64,000 bases of DNA from Rikenellaceae bacterium (GTDB lineage: Bacteria; Bacteroidota; Bacteroidia; Bacteroidales; Rikenellaceae): NCBI GenBank assembly GCA_902363575.1, contig CABJAJ010000001.1, positions 691,769-755,768 on the forward strand. Reading direction: 5' to 3'. Both the position numbers and the translations under genes were made by a program. Under the pieces are notes generated by a model. It saw only the letters and a program-made list of their open reading frames with translations, made no database searches and had not been told where the DNA came from. How positions within the stretch are numbered: position 1 is the first letter of the stretch; the number at the start of each line of letters is the position of its first letter. Positions 34,667 through 43,535 of this stretch are shown one piece after another.

Positions 34667-35284
34667 TCATTTGATCTCCCTGTCGGGATTCTTTTTCAAA
34701 AACTGTTCCCAGGATGCGCTGCCCTCGCGGGAAGCCGCCCTGCGGCCGCCGCCGAGCCCCTTCACCCGTTCCGCACCCAGCGCCTCGCCCAGCGGGGAGA
34801 CGCTCGTGAAGTAATGGCACAGCGCAACGGCCATGCCGTCGGTGGCGTCGAGCCTTTTGGGGCGATCATCCAGACTGAGGATGTTACCGACCAGCGCTGC
34901 GACCTGCTCCTTGGCGGCCGACCCCTGCCCCGTGATGCACTGTTTGATGCGGCGGGGCGCGTATTCGTGGACGGACAGGCCGCGGCTCAGGGCCGCGGCC
35001 ATGGCGACGCCCTGAGCCCGTCCGAGCTTGAGCATGCTCTGGACGTTCTCGCCGAAGAAAGGCGATTCGAGCGCGACTTCGCGGGGTACATAGGTGTCGA
35101 TGAGCGAGCCGACCCGCTCGAAAATATGGCGCAGCTTGGCGTAAGGGTCGGACAGCTTGTGCAGGTCGATGTCGCCAAGCACCACGGAGCGGATCCGTCG
35201 TCCTTCGACCTCGAGCACCCCGTAACCCATGTAGTTGGTGCCCGGGTCGATGCCCATGATGCGGTATGGGGCGTCGTCGGCCAT
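34667..35284 (-). CDS. ruvC: Holliday junction resolvase RuvC
   Basis: This 205-residue nuclease has the catalytic acids D13 (GIDPGT), E73 (ALESPFFGEN), D146 and D149 (DATDGMAVALCH). The RuvC fold occupies 1-165; the tail of about 40 residues (GGGRRAASREGSASWEQFLKK) is longer than in E. coli RuvC (173) and basic. It cuts Holliday junctions during recombination. It starts one base after lpxD ends. Confidence 0.96.
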   Translation of the reverse strand: MADDAPYRIMGIDPGTNYMGYGVLEVEGRRIRSVVLGDIDLHKLSDPYAKLRHIFERVGSLIDTYVPREVALESPFFGENVQSMLKLGRAQGVAMAAALSRGLSVHEYAPRRIKQCITGQGSAAKEQVAALVGNILSLDDRPKRLDATDGMAVALCHYFTSVSPLGEALGAERVKGLGGGRRAASREGSASWEQFLKKNPDREIK

Positions 35285-35285
35285 G

Positions 35286-36320
35286 TTATGCGCCCCGGGA
35301 CTCGTCGAGCCTTTTTTCGAGTTCGGTCACCCGTCTTGCCAGCTCGGGGAGGTTCTTGAATACGGCGCTCGAGCGGTGGTACTGCATGCCCGGCAGGGCC
35401 GGATAGCCCAGGCGCACCTCGCCGTCGCCGACGTTCTTGTCCACGCCGCTTTTGGAGCCGATGCGTGCCTTGTCGCCGACGGTCACGTGGTCGGCGATAC
35501 CGACCTGGCCCGCGAGGATGCAGTGGTGTCCGATGCGCGAGGTGCCGGCCACGCCCGTCTGGGCCGAGATGACGGTATGTTCGCCGACCTGCACGTTGTG
35601 GCCGATCTGCACCAGGTTGTCGAGCTTGACCCCCCGGCGGATGACGGTCGCATCCGTCTTGGCGCGGTCGATGCAGGTGTTGGCCCCGATCTCCACGTCG
35701 TCTTCGATGACCACGTTGCCCAGTTGCGGAATTTTGTCGTATCCCCCCTCCGCGTTCGGAGCGAAGCCGAAACCGTCGGCCCCGACGACTGCGCCGGCAT
35801 GGAGGATGCAACGGCTGCCGATGCGGCAGCCTTCGTAAATTTTGACCCCCGGGTAGAGGATGGTGCCTTCGCCGATGCGAACTCCGTCGCCGACGTAAAC
35901 CTGGGGATAGAGCTGGCAGCCGTCGCCGATTTCCGCTCCGGCTTCGATGACCGCGAAGTCGCCCACGTAACAATCCTTGCCCAGCCTGACGCCTTCGGCT
36001 ATGGAGGCCAGGCGGCTGACCCCCTGTTTGCGGGGCTTCGAGGCGTTGTAGAGCTCCAGCAGCCGCAATACGCTGCGGCCCACGTCGTCCACCCGCACCA
36101 GCGTGGCACCTACCGGGCGGGCGGGGACGAAGTCCTTGCCCACCAGCACTACGGATGCGCCCGTCGTATAGAGGTATTCTTCGTATTTGGGGTTGGCCAG
36201 GTAGGTCAGCGATCCCGGCTTGCCCTCCTCGATCGAGGAGACCGTGCGGACGCTTGCCCGGGCGTCGCCGGCGATTTCGCCCCCGAGCAGGCCGGCGATC
36301 ATTTCAGCGGTAAATTCCAT
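35286..36320 (-). CDS. lpxD: UDP-3-O-(3-hydroxyacyl)glucosamine N-acyltransferase
   Basis: The start at 36320 ([15 protein letters not shown]) gives 344 residues, the normal LpxD length. The N-terminal uridine-binding domain (1-100) precedes hexapeptide repeats forming a left-handed beta helix, with the LpxD marker [20 protein letters not shown] and [12 protein letters not shown] (active-site His region). A C-terminal coiled helix ([14 protein letters not shown]) ends it. It adds the second hydroxyacyl chain in lipid A synthesis in the cytoplasm. It follows coaD by 4 bases. Confidence 0.95.
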   Translation of the reverse strand: MEFTAEMIAGLLGGEIAGDARASVRTVSSIEEGKPGSLTYLANPKYEEYLYTTGASVVLVGKDFVPARPVGATLVRVDDVGRSVLRLLELYNASKPRKQGVSRLASIAEGVRLGKDCYVGDFAVIEAGAEIGDGCQLYPQVYVGDGVRIGEGTILYPGVKIYEGCRIGSRCILHAGAVVGADGFGFAPNAEGGYDKIPQLGNVVIEDDVEIGANTCIDRAKTDATVIRRGVKLDNLVQIGHNVQVGEHTVISAQTGVAGTSRIGHHCILAGQVGIADHVTVGDKARIGSKSGVDKNVGDGEVRLGYPALPGMQYHRSSAVFKNLPELARRVTELEKRLDESRGA

Positions 36321-36324
36321 AGGT

Positions 36325-36804
36325 TTATTTTGAAAGGTATTTGCGGATGTCGATGCCGCGGGGCAGAAACTCATCGACCGAGCGGCCGAAGGCGAGCACT
36401 TCGCGCACGGTGCTCGACGAGATGTCAGCCACGGGCGAGGGGGTGAAGAGCATGACCGTCACGATCCCGGGATAGAGTCGGTGGTTGGTGGCTTCCATCG
36501 TGCGTTCGTACTCGAAGTCGGTGGTGTTCCTCACGCCCCGGATGATGGCGCACGCCCCCGCAGCTTCGGCGAAGTCCCCCGTGAGCCCCTCGTAGATCCG
36601 GGCTTCGACCTGCGCGTTGCCTGCATACAGGTCGTCGATGAGCCGCTTGCGGGCCTCTACCGTGAGCAGACCCTCTTTGGAGGGGTTGTTGCCGATGCCG
36701 ACGATGACCTTGTCGAAGAGCCGCAGGGCTTGGTGGATGAGCGCTTCGTGTCCGCGCGTGAAAGGGTCGAACGATCCGGGGAAGATGGCTGTGCGTTGTA
36801 TCAT
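36325..36804 (-). CDS. coaD: Phosphopantetheine adenylyltransferase
   Basis: The start at 36804 ([20 protein letters not shown]) gives 159 residues. It has the nucleotidyltransferase T/HxGH-type motif in SFDPFTRGH and the ISSSTVRE motif near 129-136, both normal for CoaD. It transfers AMP to 4'-phosphopantetheine, the fourth step of CoA synthesis. It is first in the coaD-lpxD-ruvC-tlpA operon with a consensus promoter right upstream. Confidence 0.96.
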   Translation of the reverse strand: MIQRTAIFPGSFDPFTRGHEALIHQALRLFDKVIVGIGNNPSKEGLLTVEARKRLIDDLYAGNAQVEARIYEGLTGDFAEAAGACAIIRGVRNTTDFEYERTMEATNHRLYPGIVTVMLFTPSPVADISSSTVREVLAFGRSVDEFLPRGIDIRKYLSK

Positions 36805-36809
36805 AGGGG

Positions 36810-36840
36810 CAAAGATAGTATAAACCAACCGCAGTTGCAA
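36810..36840 (-). promoter_or_regulatory. Promoter of the coaD operon
   Basis: Minus-strand TTTG (36837-36840), 19-base spacer, TATCTTTG (36810-36817). The transcript would have almost no leader. Confidence 0.75.
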
Positions 36841-36907
36841 ACGAATCCGGCGGCTTGTTTGCGCGGATGGGTTGTCGGGGATCAAACGTGCGCGGGTGAG
36901 CGGCCGG

Positions 36908-37675
36908 TCAAAAGGGCGCTGCGAGCGCCTGGGCGATGCGTCCGGCGATCAGGTCCATGTAGGGCGTGCCGTCGCAGCTTCCGAGCGCCGTGACGCCCCG
37001 GTGATCGAAGCAGAAAAGTTCGTCGCAGCGGCGGAGCGTCTCCCGCGTGAGCGGCTCCTCCCGTAGGTTCAGCCCCGCGGCTGCGATCGCTTCCCGGGCG
37101 ATCTGTCGCTCCACGCTCTCGGCTGCCGGGGGCGTCAGGAGGGTCATCCCCCGCACGACGAACAGGGGGGCGTCGTCCGCGTCGAGGAGCCTGCCCGCGG
37201 CGTCGCACCGCACGGCGACCTGTGCTCCCGCTGCCGCCGCGATCCGGCGGTTCAACTGCGCCGCGGCCTCGCGCAGCGAGGTCGGGCGGTCGTCGTAAGG
37301 CAGCTCACAGCACACGGTCACGGCCGAAGGGCGCAGGCTGCGCAGCGCGTAGCCCGCATAGAGCGAGACCCCGCCCGGCAGCAGGGCCGTTTCCCCCGAC
37401 GCATAGAGCCGCAGCCGCACGAAAGAGGAGCCGGATAAGGGGTAGCGGTTGGCCCGCAGCATCGCCTCGATCCTGCGGGCGATCCCTGCCGTGTCGAAGC
37501 GGAAATCCCCGCCGAAAAGGGCTCGGTACGCCGTGCCGAGCAGATGCAGGTGGGCATCCAGACGGAGCGGCTGCCCGTCGAGCACATGCACCCACTGGTA
37601 AAGGTAGGGTTCGTCGGGCCGCCCGTCGAAAGGCTGCAGCCGGCCGTTGTGGTCGAAGCATTGTGCGGGGGTCAC
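36908..37675 (-). CDS. Class IV aminotransferase homologue without any lysine
   Basis: I chose a GTG start at 37675 that overlaps the holA stop (GTGA), giving 255 residues. The fold matches class IV PLP aminotransferases/aminodeoxychorismate lyases: YQWVHVLDGQPLRLDAHLHL near the start, VRCDAAGRLLDADDAPLFVV where the family has D-x-x-G-x-x-x-E-x-x-x-N, and LTPP. The family Schiff-base lysine should sit in a K-x-x-NY-like segment; here it reads RPTSLREAAAQLNR. In fact the whole protein has no lysine. It should not form the normal PLP aldimine. It may have lost activity or gained another role. The frame continues upstream but that is a shadow of holA. Confidence 0.65.
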   Translation of the reverse strand: MTPAQCFDHNGRLQPFDGRPDEPYLYQWVHVLDGQPLRLDAHLHLLGTAYRALFGGDFRFDTAGIARRIEAMLRANRYPLSGSSFVRLRLYASGETALLPGGVSLYAGYALRSLRPSAVTVCCELPYDDRPTSLREAAAQLNRRIAAAAGAQVAVRCDAAGRLLDADDAPLFVVRGMTLLTPPAAESVERQIAREAIAAAGLNLREEPLTRETLRRCDELFCFDHRGVTALGSCDGTPYMDLIAGRIAQALAAPF

Positions 37676-38742
37676 GGTGTGAAGATTTTGAGCAGCAGTT
37701 CGCGCAGCAGTTCCCCGTCGGTGGCCCCTCCCGCCCCCAGCCCTTTGCTTTTGGCGTCGTACTCGCGCAGCAGGCCCAGCACGGCGAAAACCCGCCGGTT
37801 GTCCCAGGCTGCAGCCGCCTCCTTGAGATCGGCCAGTGCGTAGGGGTTGTTGAGGCGGAGCAGCCGCATCAGCTCCCCGTCGCCGGGCATCGGGACCCCC
37901 TTGCGCCGGCTCTGCCATCGCAGGTAGTTGAGCAGGAACAGCTCCCGGAACTGGGAGAAGAGGGCCAGCATCGTAACCAGCAGGGGGTGTTCCTTGGGGT
38001 TGCGGGCGAAGTGGGCGGCGATGGTCAGGGCGCGGGCCGCATCCTGCCGTGCGACGGCGCGGCACAGCTCGAAGTTGTTGTAATCCTTCGAGATGCCGAT
38101 ATGCCGTTCGATGTCGGTGTCGGCGATGCGGCGGGCCCCCTCCGGCAGCGAAACCAGGAGCTTGGTCAGCTCGTTGGCGATTTTCGACAGATCGGTGCCG
38201 AGGTGGTCGGTGAGCATGGCGAGGGCTTTGCGGTCGATCGTGCACCCCCGGGCGGCGACGTGCTGCGTCAGCCAGCTTCCGATCTCATAGTCGCGCGGTC
38301 GCACGGATTCCAGCACCCGCCCGCCCGAGAGACAGGTTTTGTAGAGCTGCGAGCGTTTGTCCACCGTTTTCTCCTTATGGCAGATGACCAGCACGGTCGT
38401 GGGCGAGGGCTTGGCCGTGTAGAGTGCGAGCTTGTCGAGCCCGCGCATCTGCTGCGCCTCCTTTACTACGATCACTTCGCGCGACCCCATCATGGGCATC
38501 TGACGGCAGAGATTGACCACCTGTCCGGCTTCGGTGTCGCGCCCGTAAACGGTGATCTGGTTGAAGGCCTGCTCCGCCTCCGTGAGGATCGTTGAGGCGA
38601 GTTGCCGGCTCAGGGCGTCGATGAAATAGGACTCCTCGCCCATGAGCAGATAGACCGGTGCGAACTCCCCTTTGGCCGCTTCGGCCGAGAGGCTTTCGTA
38701 GGCCGCCACGGTGTCTTTGAATTTTACGCTGCTGCGGGCCAT
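37672..38742 (-). CDS. holA: DNA polymerase III delta subunit
   Basis: This 356-residue protein shows the HolA pattern: FAPVYLLMGEESYFIDALSRQL near the N-terminus (clamp-loader P-loop-like region), VIVVKEAQQM, then a helical collar with DLSKIANELTKLLV and IGISKDYNNFELCRAV. It opens the sliding clamp as part of the clamp loader. It lies between tilS (2-base gap) and the class IV homologue (4-base overlap). Confidence 0.9.
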   Translation of the reverse strand: MARSSVKFKDTVAAYESLSAEAAKGEFAPVYLLMGEESYFIDALSRQLASTILTEAEQAFNQITVYGRDTEAGQVVNLCRQMPMMGSREVIVVKEAQQMRGLDKLALYTAKPSPTTVLVICHKEKTVDKRSQLYKTCLSGGRVLESVRPRDYEIGSWLTQHVAARGCTIDRKALAMLTDHLGTDLSKIANELTKLLVSLPEGARRIADTDIERHIGISKDYNNFELCRAVARQDAARALTIAAHFARNPKEHPLLVTMLALFSQFRELFLLNYLRWQSRRKGVPMPGDGELMRLLRLNNPYALADLKEAAAAWDNRRVFAVLGLLREYDAKSKGLGAGGATDGELLRELLLKIFTP

Positions 38743-38744
38743 GG

Positions 38745-40088
38745 CTAAACGATTTCGCGGGTGATGCGCAGCACCTCCTCCGTCGCTGCGGTGAGTCGGT
38801 AACGGTCGTCGATGCGACGGCCTACGAGCCAGACGATTTCGTCCCCCGAGAGCAGTACGAACTGCCGCTGTTTCTCAGCGGCCGAAACCTTGTGGTCGGT
38901 CAGGTAGTCGCTCACCTTTTTACGCCCCGTCATGCCGTAGGGGATGAAAAAATCTCCCTCCTGCCAGCGGCGCACCCTGAGCGGGTAACGGAGACGGGCG
39001 GCATCGACCTGGGCGATGTGTTCGGGCACGCCGAAGTTCTCGATCGTGTCGATGTCCCGCTGCTCGAAGAAGAGCACCGAGTTGCCGCAGTAGCAGCGGA
39101 GCGCCCCCTCGGGAACGAGCGTCAGACAGGGGTCGTCGGGAGGAATCGGCATCACCTGGATTTCGCCCCGATTCACATAGGCGACCCAGTCGCGGGAGTA
39201 GAAACGACGCCCGGTGTTACCCTGTTCGATCGCATGGCAGAGGCCGTCGATCGCATCGCCCTTGAAGCCGTAAGCCGAACCGAGCAGCTCGTAGATGACG
39301 AACCCCAGCGGAAACGCCCGGTCGATGCGATCGACGTGGATCGTCTGGATGCCGTCGCGCTCGGTGACGACCTGCTTGCGGATGCGTTCGATGCCGTGGT
39401 CGATGAAGCGCTGGGCGTCGCTCAGGCGGTCGATGTTGCGCCGCATCAGGTCGGTGAACTTGGGGTTGATCTCCCGGATGCGGGGCACCAGCCCGAGCCG
39501 GATTTTGTTGCGCAGGTATTTGGTCGAGCGGTTGGAGGAGTCCTCGCGGAACGGGATGCGGTTGGCTACGGCATATTCGAGGATGTCCCGCCGCGAGGCG
39601 AACATCAGGGGGCGGATGATCCGCCCGACCTGGGTGCCGATGCCGGTCAGCCCCCGCAGCCCCGTGCCGCGCAGCAGGTTGATGAAGAAAGTTTCGATCG
39701 AGTCGTCGGCGTGGTGCGCGACCGCGACGAGCGTATAGCCGTGCTCGCGGCTGAGGGTGTCGAACCAACTATAACGGAGGCGCCGGGCCGCCATCTCGAC
39801 CGACTCGCCCGTGCGCTCGACCTCGGCCATCGTGTCGAAGCGGCGGTTGTAGAAGGGTACGCCCCAGCGTTCCGCCTCGCGCTGTACGAGCGCTTCGTCC
39901 TCTTCGCTTTCGCTGCCCCGAAGCTGGAAGTTGCAGTGGGCGACACCCACGCGGTAGCCGCTGTGCACGAACAGCGAGAGCATGACCATCGAATCCACGC
40001 CGCCCGAGACGGTCAGCAGAATACGGTCGTCGGGAGTCGCCAGTTCATGCCCGGTCATATAACGCCGGAATCCTTCGAGCAGGTTCAT
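38745..40088 (-). CDS. tilS: tRNA(Ile)-lysidine synthase
   Basis: The start at 40088 (MNLLEGFRRYMTGHEL) gives 447 residues; the longer frame is a shadow of murB. The PP-loop SGGVDS is at 28-33, followed by the NCNFQLRG-like VAHCNFQLRGSESEEDE and HHADDSIETFFINLLRGTGL, the TilS markers. Substrate-binding and C-terminal domains follow (PYGMTGRKKVSDYLTDHK). It converts C34 of the minor tRNA-Ile to lysidine so that it reads AUA. It is two bases after murB and two before holA. Confidence 0.96.
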   Translation of the reverse strand: MNLLEGFRRYMTGHELATPDDRILLTVSGGVDSMVMLSLFVHSGYRVGVAHCNFQLRGSESEEDEALVQREAERWGVPFYNRRFDTMAEVERTGESVEMAARRLRYSWFDTLSREHGYTLVAVAHHADDSIETFFINLLRGTGLRGLTGIGTQVGRIIRPLMFASRRDILEYAVANRIPFREDSSNRSTKYLRNKIRLGLVPRIREINPKFTDLMRRNIDRLSDAQRFIDHGIERIRKQVVTERDGIQTIHVDRIDRAFPLGFVIYELLGSAYGFKGDAIDGLCHAIEQGNTGRRFYSRDWVAYVNRGEIQVMPIPPDDPCLTLVPEGALRCYCGNSVLFFEQRDIDTIENFGVPEHIAQVDAARLRYPLRVRRWQEGDFFIPYGMTGRKKVSDYLTDHKVSAAEKQRQFVLLSGDEIVWLVGRRIDDRYRLTAATEEVLRITREIV

Positions 40089-40090
40089 AA

Positions 40091-41101
40091 TTAAAGTATA
40101 TTGACTTCCATGTCGATCTCCACGCCGAAACGTTCCCGCACGGCGCGTTGCACCTCGCGGGCCAGATCCAGCACCTCTCCGCCCGTCGCACCGCCCCGGT
40201 TTACGAGCACCAACGCCTGGCGGTCGTGCACGCCGACCCGACCGTCGATATGTCCTTTCATACCGGCCCGATCGATCATCCAACCCGCAGCCAGCTTGAT
40301 TTTTCCCTCCTCTTCCGCCGGATAGACGGGCATGTCGGGGTAGCGGGCCCGCAACTCCTCGGCCACGGATCGATCCACCGTCGGGTTGCGGAAAAAACTT
40401 CCTGCATTGCCCATTGCGGCGGGATCGGGCAGTTTCGAGCGGCGGATGGCGCAGACCGCCTCGCGGATGTTGCGCAGCGTGGGGCCGCCGAGCCGCTCGG
40501 TTTCGCGTGCCAAATCGCCGTAATCCACTCTCGGACGGGGCGTGCGGCTCAGGGAGAAGGTGACGGCGGTGATGACCGCACGTCCGCGCAGGGCGTGTTT
40601 GAAAACGCTTTCGCGGTAGCCGAAGCCGCAGTGCTCGCCGTTGAGAATGACCATGTTGCATGTGTCGGTGCTGCACATTTCGACGCTGCGGATCGTCTCT
40701 TTGACTTCGCAGCCGTAAGCCCCGATGTTCTGCACCGGAGCCGCTCCGACCGTGCCGGGGATCAGCGAGAGGTTTTCGATGCCCCACAGCCCCTCACGGA
40801 CGGCCCAGGCGACCAGTTCGTCCCACTCCGTGCCCGCTTCGGCACGTACTTCGACGCGGTCGCCCGCTTCGGCCGTCACGCGGATGCCGCGCCCGGCGGG
40901 GTGCAGCAGCGTGCCGGCATAGTCGCCGGTAAAGAGGATGTTGTTCCCTCCGCCGAGCACGTACCACGGGCCGGGGCCTCCGCCGCGGAAAATCTTCAGC
41001 AGCTCGTCCGCGTGCTCGAATTCCAGCAGGCGTGCCGCTCGGCCATCGATGCCGAAGCTGTTTCGCTCCCTGAGGGAGCAGTTTTCAAAAACCCGGATCA
41101 T
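40091..41101 (-). CDS. murB: UDP-N-acetylenolpyruvoylglucosamine reductase
   Basis: The start at 41101 (MIRVFENCSLRERNSFGI) gives 336 residues of type I MurB. FAD-binding segments are VLGGGNNIL and SLIPGTVGAAPVQNIGAYG; the catalytic Ser is in GNAGSFFRNP and the C-terminal EVNIL ends it. It reduces the enolpyruvyl group in peptidoglycan precursor synthesis. It is first in the murB-tilS-holA-class IV operon. Confidence 0.96.
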   Translation of the reverse strand: MIRVFENCSLRERNSFGIDGRAARLLEFEHADELLKIFRGGGPGPWYVLGGGNNILFTGDYAGTLLHPAGRGIRVTAEAGDRVEVRAEAGTEWDELVAWAVREGLWGIENLSLIPGTVGAAPVQNIGAYGCEVKETIRSVEMCSTDTCNMVILNGEHCGFGYRESVFKHALRGRAVITAVTFSLSRTPRPRVDYGDLARETERLGGPTLRNIREAVCAIRRSKLPDPAAMGNAGSFFRNPTVDRSVAEELRARYPDMPVYPAEEEGKIKLAAGWMIDRAGMKGHIDGRVGVHDRQALVLVNRGGATGGEVLDLAREVQRAVRERFGVEIDMEVNIL

Positions 41102-41103
41102 AA

Positions 41104-41136
41104 TTTGCAAAGTTAGGAATAATTTTAGTATTTTTG
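41104..41136 (+). promoter_or_regulatory. Promoter of the DUF4301 gene
   Basis: TTTG (41104-41107), 21-base spacer, TATTTTTG (41129-41136). It overlaps the divergent murB promoter, so the two may compete. The leader to 41265 is about 120 bases. Confidence 0.55.
41108..41115 (-). promoter_or_regulatory. -7 element of the murB operon
   Basis: Minus-strand TAACTTTG, six bases before the murB ATG, so the transcript would be near leaderless. No good -33 element is seen (CAAA is 25 bases away). Confidence 0.4.
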
Positions 41137-41264
41137 AACGCAAATCGTCCGCTTGTGTTGCGACGCCCCTCAACCGGGGGCGCCGGCAGCGTCTTGGGCC
41201 GGATTCCCGCGGGGCGGGAAGTCGCGCCGGGGGAGGATCGGACGGTTTCCTATCGCGACCAGCT

Positions 41265-42695
41265 ATGTTTACACCCGAGGATATTTCGCAGATCGAGGCC
41301 CACGGCCTCACGCGCGAGGCCGCCGAGCGGCAGATCGAGGATTTCAAACGGGGTTTCCCCTACCTTCGCGCGGTGCGGCCGGCTTCGGCCGGCGACGGCA
41401 TTCTGCGGCTGGACCGTGCGCAGGCCGACCGTGCGCAGGCGCGGTACGACGCGCGTCCGGAAGGGCTCGGCATCGTCAAGTTTGTGCCCGCATCGGGGGC
41501 TGCGACCCGCATGTTCAGGGAGCTTTACGCTTTCCTGGCCGACGGCCGGCGCACCGAAGGGATCGTGCAGTTGCTCGGCTGCATCGAACGTTTCGCCTTC
41601 TGGCCGGAGCTCCGCACCCTGCTGCCCCAGGGCGCCGACGAGCGGACGGTGGTGGAGACGATCGTGGGCCGCGGGCTCGGCTACGGCTCCCTGCCCAAAG
41701 GGCTGGTGACGTTCCATCGCTATCCCGAAGCGTGCCGCAAGGCGGTCGAGGAGCATCTGGTAGAGGGGGCCGAATATGCGGCTTCCGGAGGGCGCGTGCG
41801 GCTGCATTTCACCGTCTCGCCCGAGCATCTGTCCCGTTTCGGGGAGCTGCTGGCGGAGCGGGTGCCGCACTATGAGCGGCGGTACGGAGTGCGTTATGAA
41901 ATCGATTTCTCGGTGCAGAAACCTTCGACCGACACCCTTGCGGTCGATTCGGACAACGTTCCTTTCCGCACGGAGGAGGGGACGCTGCTTTTCCGCCCGG
42001 CGGGACACGGCGCACTGATCGAAAACCTGGCCGAAATCGACGCCGACCTGATCTTCATCAAAAACATCGACAACGTGACCACCGACGCGCGGCGCGGCGA
42101 CACGATCCGTTACAAGAAAGTGCTGGCGGGGGTGCTGCTCGATCTGCAGGAACGCCTCTTCGCCCATCTGGATGCACTCGAGCGGGGCGGCGATCCGGGG
42201 CATGCGGCCCGTTTCCTGGAGGAGTCGCTCTGCGTGAAGCTGCCTGCGCGGTACGACGCGGCATTGCTGCGCAGCCTGCTCGACCGGCCCCTGCGCGTAT
42301 GCGGCATGGTGCGCAACGAGGGCGAGCCGGGGGGCGGCCCCTTCTGGGTCGCCAATGGCGACGGCACCGAATCGCTGCAGATTGCCGAGTCGAACCAGAT
42401 CGCTCCCCAGGAGCGTGTGCTGCTCGGGCAGGCCACCTATTTCAACCCGGTCGATCTGGTCTGTGCGACCCGCGACCGGAAGGGTCGCCGTTATGACCTC
42501 GCTCGTTTTGTCGATCCTGCGACCGGTTTCATCTCCGTCAAGTCGAGCGGCGGCCGCGAGCTGCGGGCGCTGGAGCTTCCGGGGCTGTGGAACGGTGCGA
42601 TGGCGCACTGGAACACGGTTTTCGTGGAGGTACCCGTCACCACGTTCTCCCCGGTGAAGGTGGTCGGCGACCTGCTGCGTCCCGAACACCAGTAG
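41265..42695 (+). CDS. DUF4301 family protein
   Basis: The start at 41265 (MFTPEDISQIEAHGLTREA) gives 476 residues. It matches the Bacteroidetes DUF4301 pattern: VKFVPASGAATRMFREL, a nucleotide-sugar-transferase-like start, then LPKGLVTFHRYP, SVQKPSTDTLAVDSDNVPFR and LLFRPAGHGALIENL, and LIFIKNIDNV. The VPASGAATRM and GHGAL segments suggest an NTP-transferase-like fold, but no activity is proven. It stands alone, divergent from murB. Confidence 0.85.
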   Translation: MFTPEDISQIEAHGLTREAAERQIEDFKRGFPYLRAVRPASAGDGILRLDRAQADRAQARYDARPEGLGIVKFVPASGAATRMFRELYAFLADGRRTEGIVQLLGCIERFAFWPELRTLLPQGADERTVVETIVGRGLGYGSLPKGLVTFHRYPEACRKAVEEHLVEGAEYAASGGRVRLHFTVSPEHLSRFGELLAERVPHYERRYGVRYEIDFSVQKPSTDTLAVDSDNVPFRTEEGTLLFRPAGHGALIENLAEIDADLIFIKNIDNVTTDARRGDTIRYKKVLAGVLLDLQERLFAHLDALERGGDPGHAARFLEESLCVKLPARYDAALLRSLLDRPLRVCGMVRNEGEPGGGPFWVANGDGTESLQIAESNQIAPQERVLLGQATYFNPVDLVCATRDRKGRRYDLARFVDPATGFISVKSSGGRELRALELPGLWNGAMAHWNTVFVEVPVTTFSPVKVVGDLLRPEHQ

Positions 42696-42830
42696 CCGGA
42701 GCGCGTCGCAGGAGTACGTTTCCCGCTGCCTGCGTGCGGCGGGAAGGCTTTTGTATGGCATTCCCGAACGTTTCGTTTTTTCCGTCCGATCCGCGAATTG
42801 TTCTCCGCGGCGGAAATGTGTTGGCGGGTG

Positions 42831-42862
42831 TTGTGTATTTCGGATTGTTTTTTATATATTTG
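42831..42862 (+). promoter_or_regulatory. Promoter of the V-type ATPase operon
   Basis: TTG (42831-42833), 21-base spacer, TATATTTG (42855-42862), followed by a leader of about 50 bases. The gap after the DUF4301 gene holds nothing else. Confidence 0.65.
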
Positions 42863-42916
42863 CGCGGGCAAAAAAAGGACTTATGCAAATTCAATTACAA
42901 ATATCATAAAACAACC

Positions 42917-43531
42917 ATGGAAAACAAACTGCAGCAATTGACCCAGAAACTCTATGACGAGGGGTTGGAGAAAGGCCGCGCCGAAGCCGACCGCCTGGTC
43001 GCCGAGGCCCGGAACGAAGCCGCCCGGATCGTGGCCGACGCCCGCGCACAGGCCGACGAAGTGCTCCGTCAGGCCCAGGTGAAAGCCGAGGACGTCCGCA
43101 AGAACACGCTGACCGAAATTTCGCTCGCCGGCCGGCAGGCCATTGCGAAAATCAAGTCGGAGATCGCCTCGCTCATCATCGCCAAGAGCACCGCGAAAGG
43201 GGTGAAGGAGGCCACGATGGATCCCGCGTTCATCAAGGAGATGCTGCTGTCGGTGGCCCGCAACTGGAACGGGAAGGACTCCTCCAAAGTCGAGCTGAAG
43301 GCGCTGCTGCCCCAGGCCGAGCGCGAACGCCTCGATGCCTCGTTCGAGCAGAGCGCAAAGGAGCTGCTCGCAGCCGGCATCGAAGTGGGTTATTCCGACC
43401 AGGTGCAGACCGGTTTCAAGGTGGGCGCCAAGGACGGTGGGTACTACATTTCGTTCTCGGACGCGGATTTCGACGCCCTGCTGAAAGAGTACCTGCGCGA
43501 GAAGGTTTCCCGGATGTTATACAACGCGTAA
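42917..43531 (+). CDS. V-type ATPase subunit E
   Basis: The start at 42917 (MENKLQQLTQKLYDEGLEKG) gives 204 residues. An N-terminal coiled coil rich in Ala and charged residues (ADRLVAEARNEAARIVADAR) is followed by a globular domain, as in NtpE. It is part of the peripheral stalk that holds the catalytic head. It is first in the seven-gene operon and 4 bases before the DUF2764 gene. No G or H stalk subunit is visible. Confidence 0.85.
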   Translation: MENKLQQLTQKLYDEGLEKGRAEADRLVAEARNEAARIVADARAQADEVLRQAQVKAEDVRKNTLTEISLAGRQAIAKIKSEIASLIIAKSTAKGVKEATMDPAFIKEMLLSVARNWNGKDSSKVELKALLPQAERERLDASFEQSAKELLAAGIEVGYSDQVQTGFKVGAKDGGYYISFSDADFDALLKEYLREKVSRMLYNA

Positions 43532-43535
43532 GCGC

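Noticed and set aside
37676..38245. N-terminal extension of the class IV aminotransferase frame
   Set aside because: It overlaps holA on the same strand in another frame and is Arg/Pro-rich. The GTG at 37675 is the natural start.
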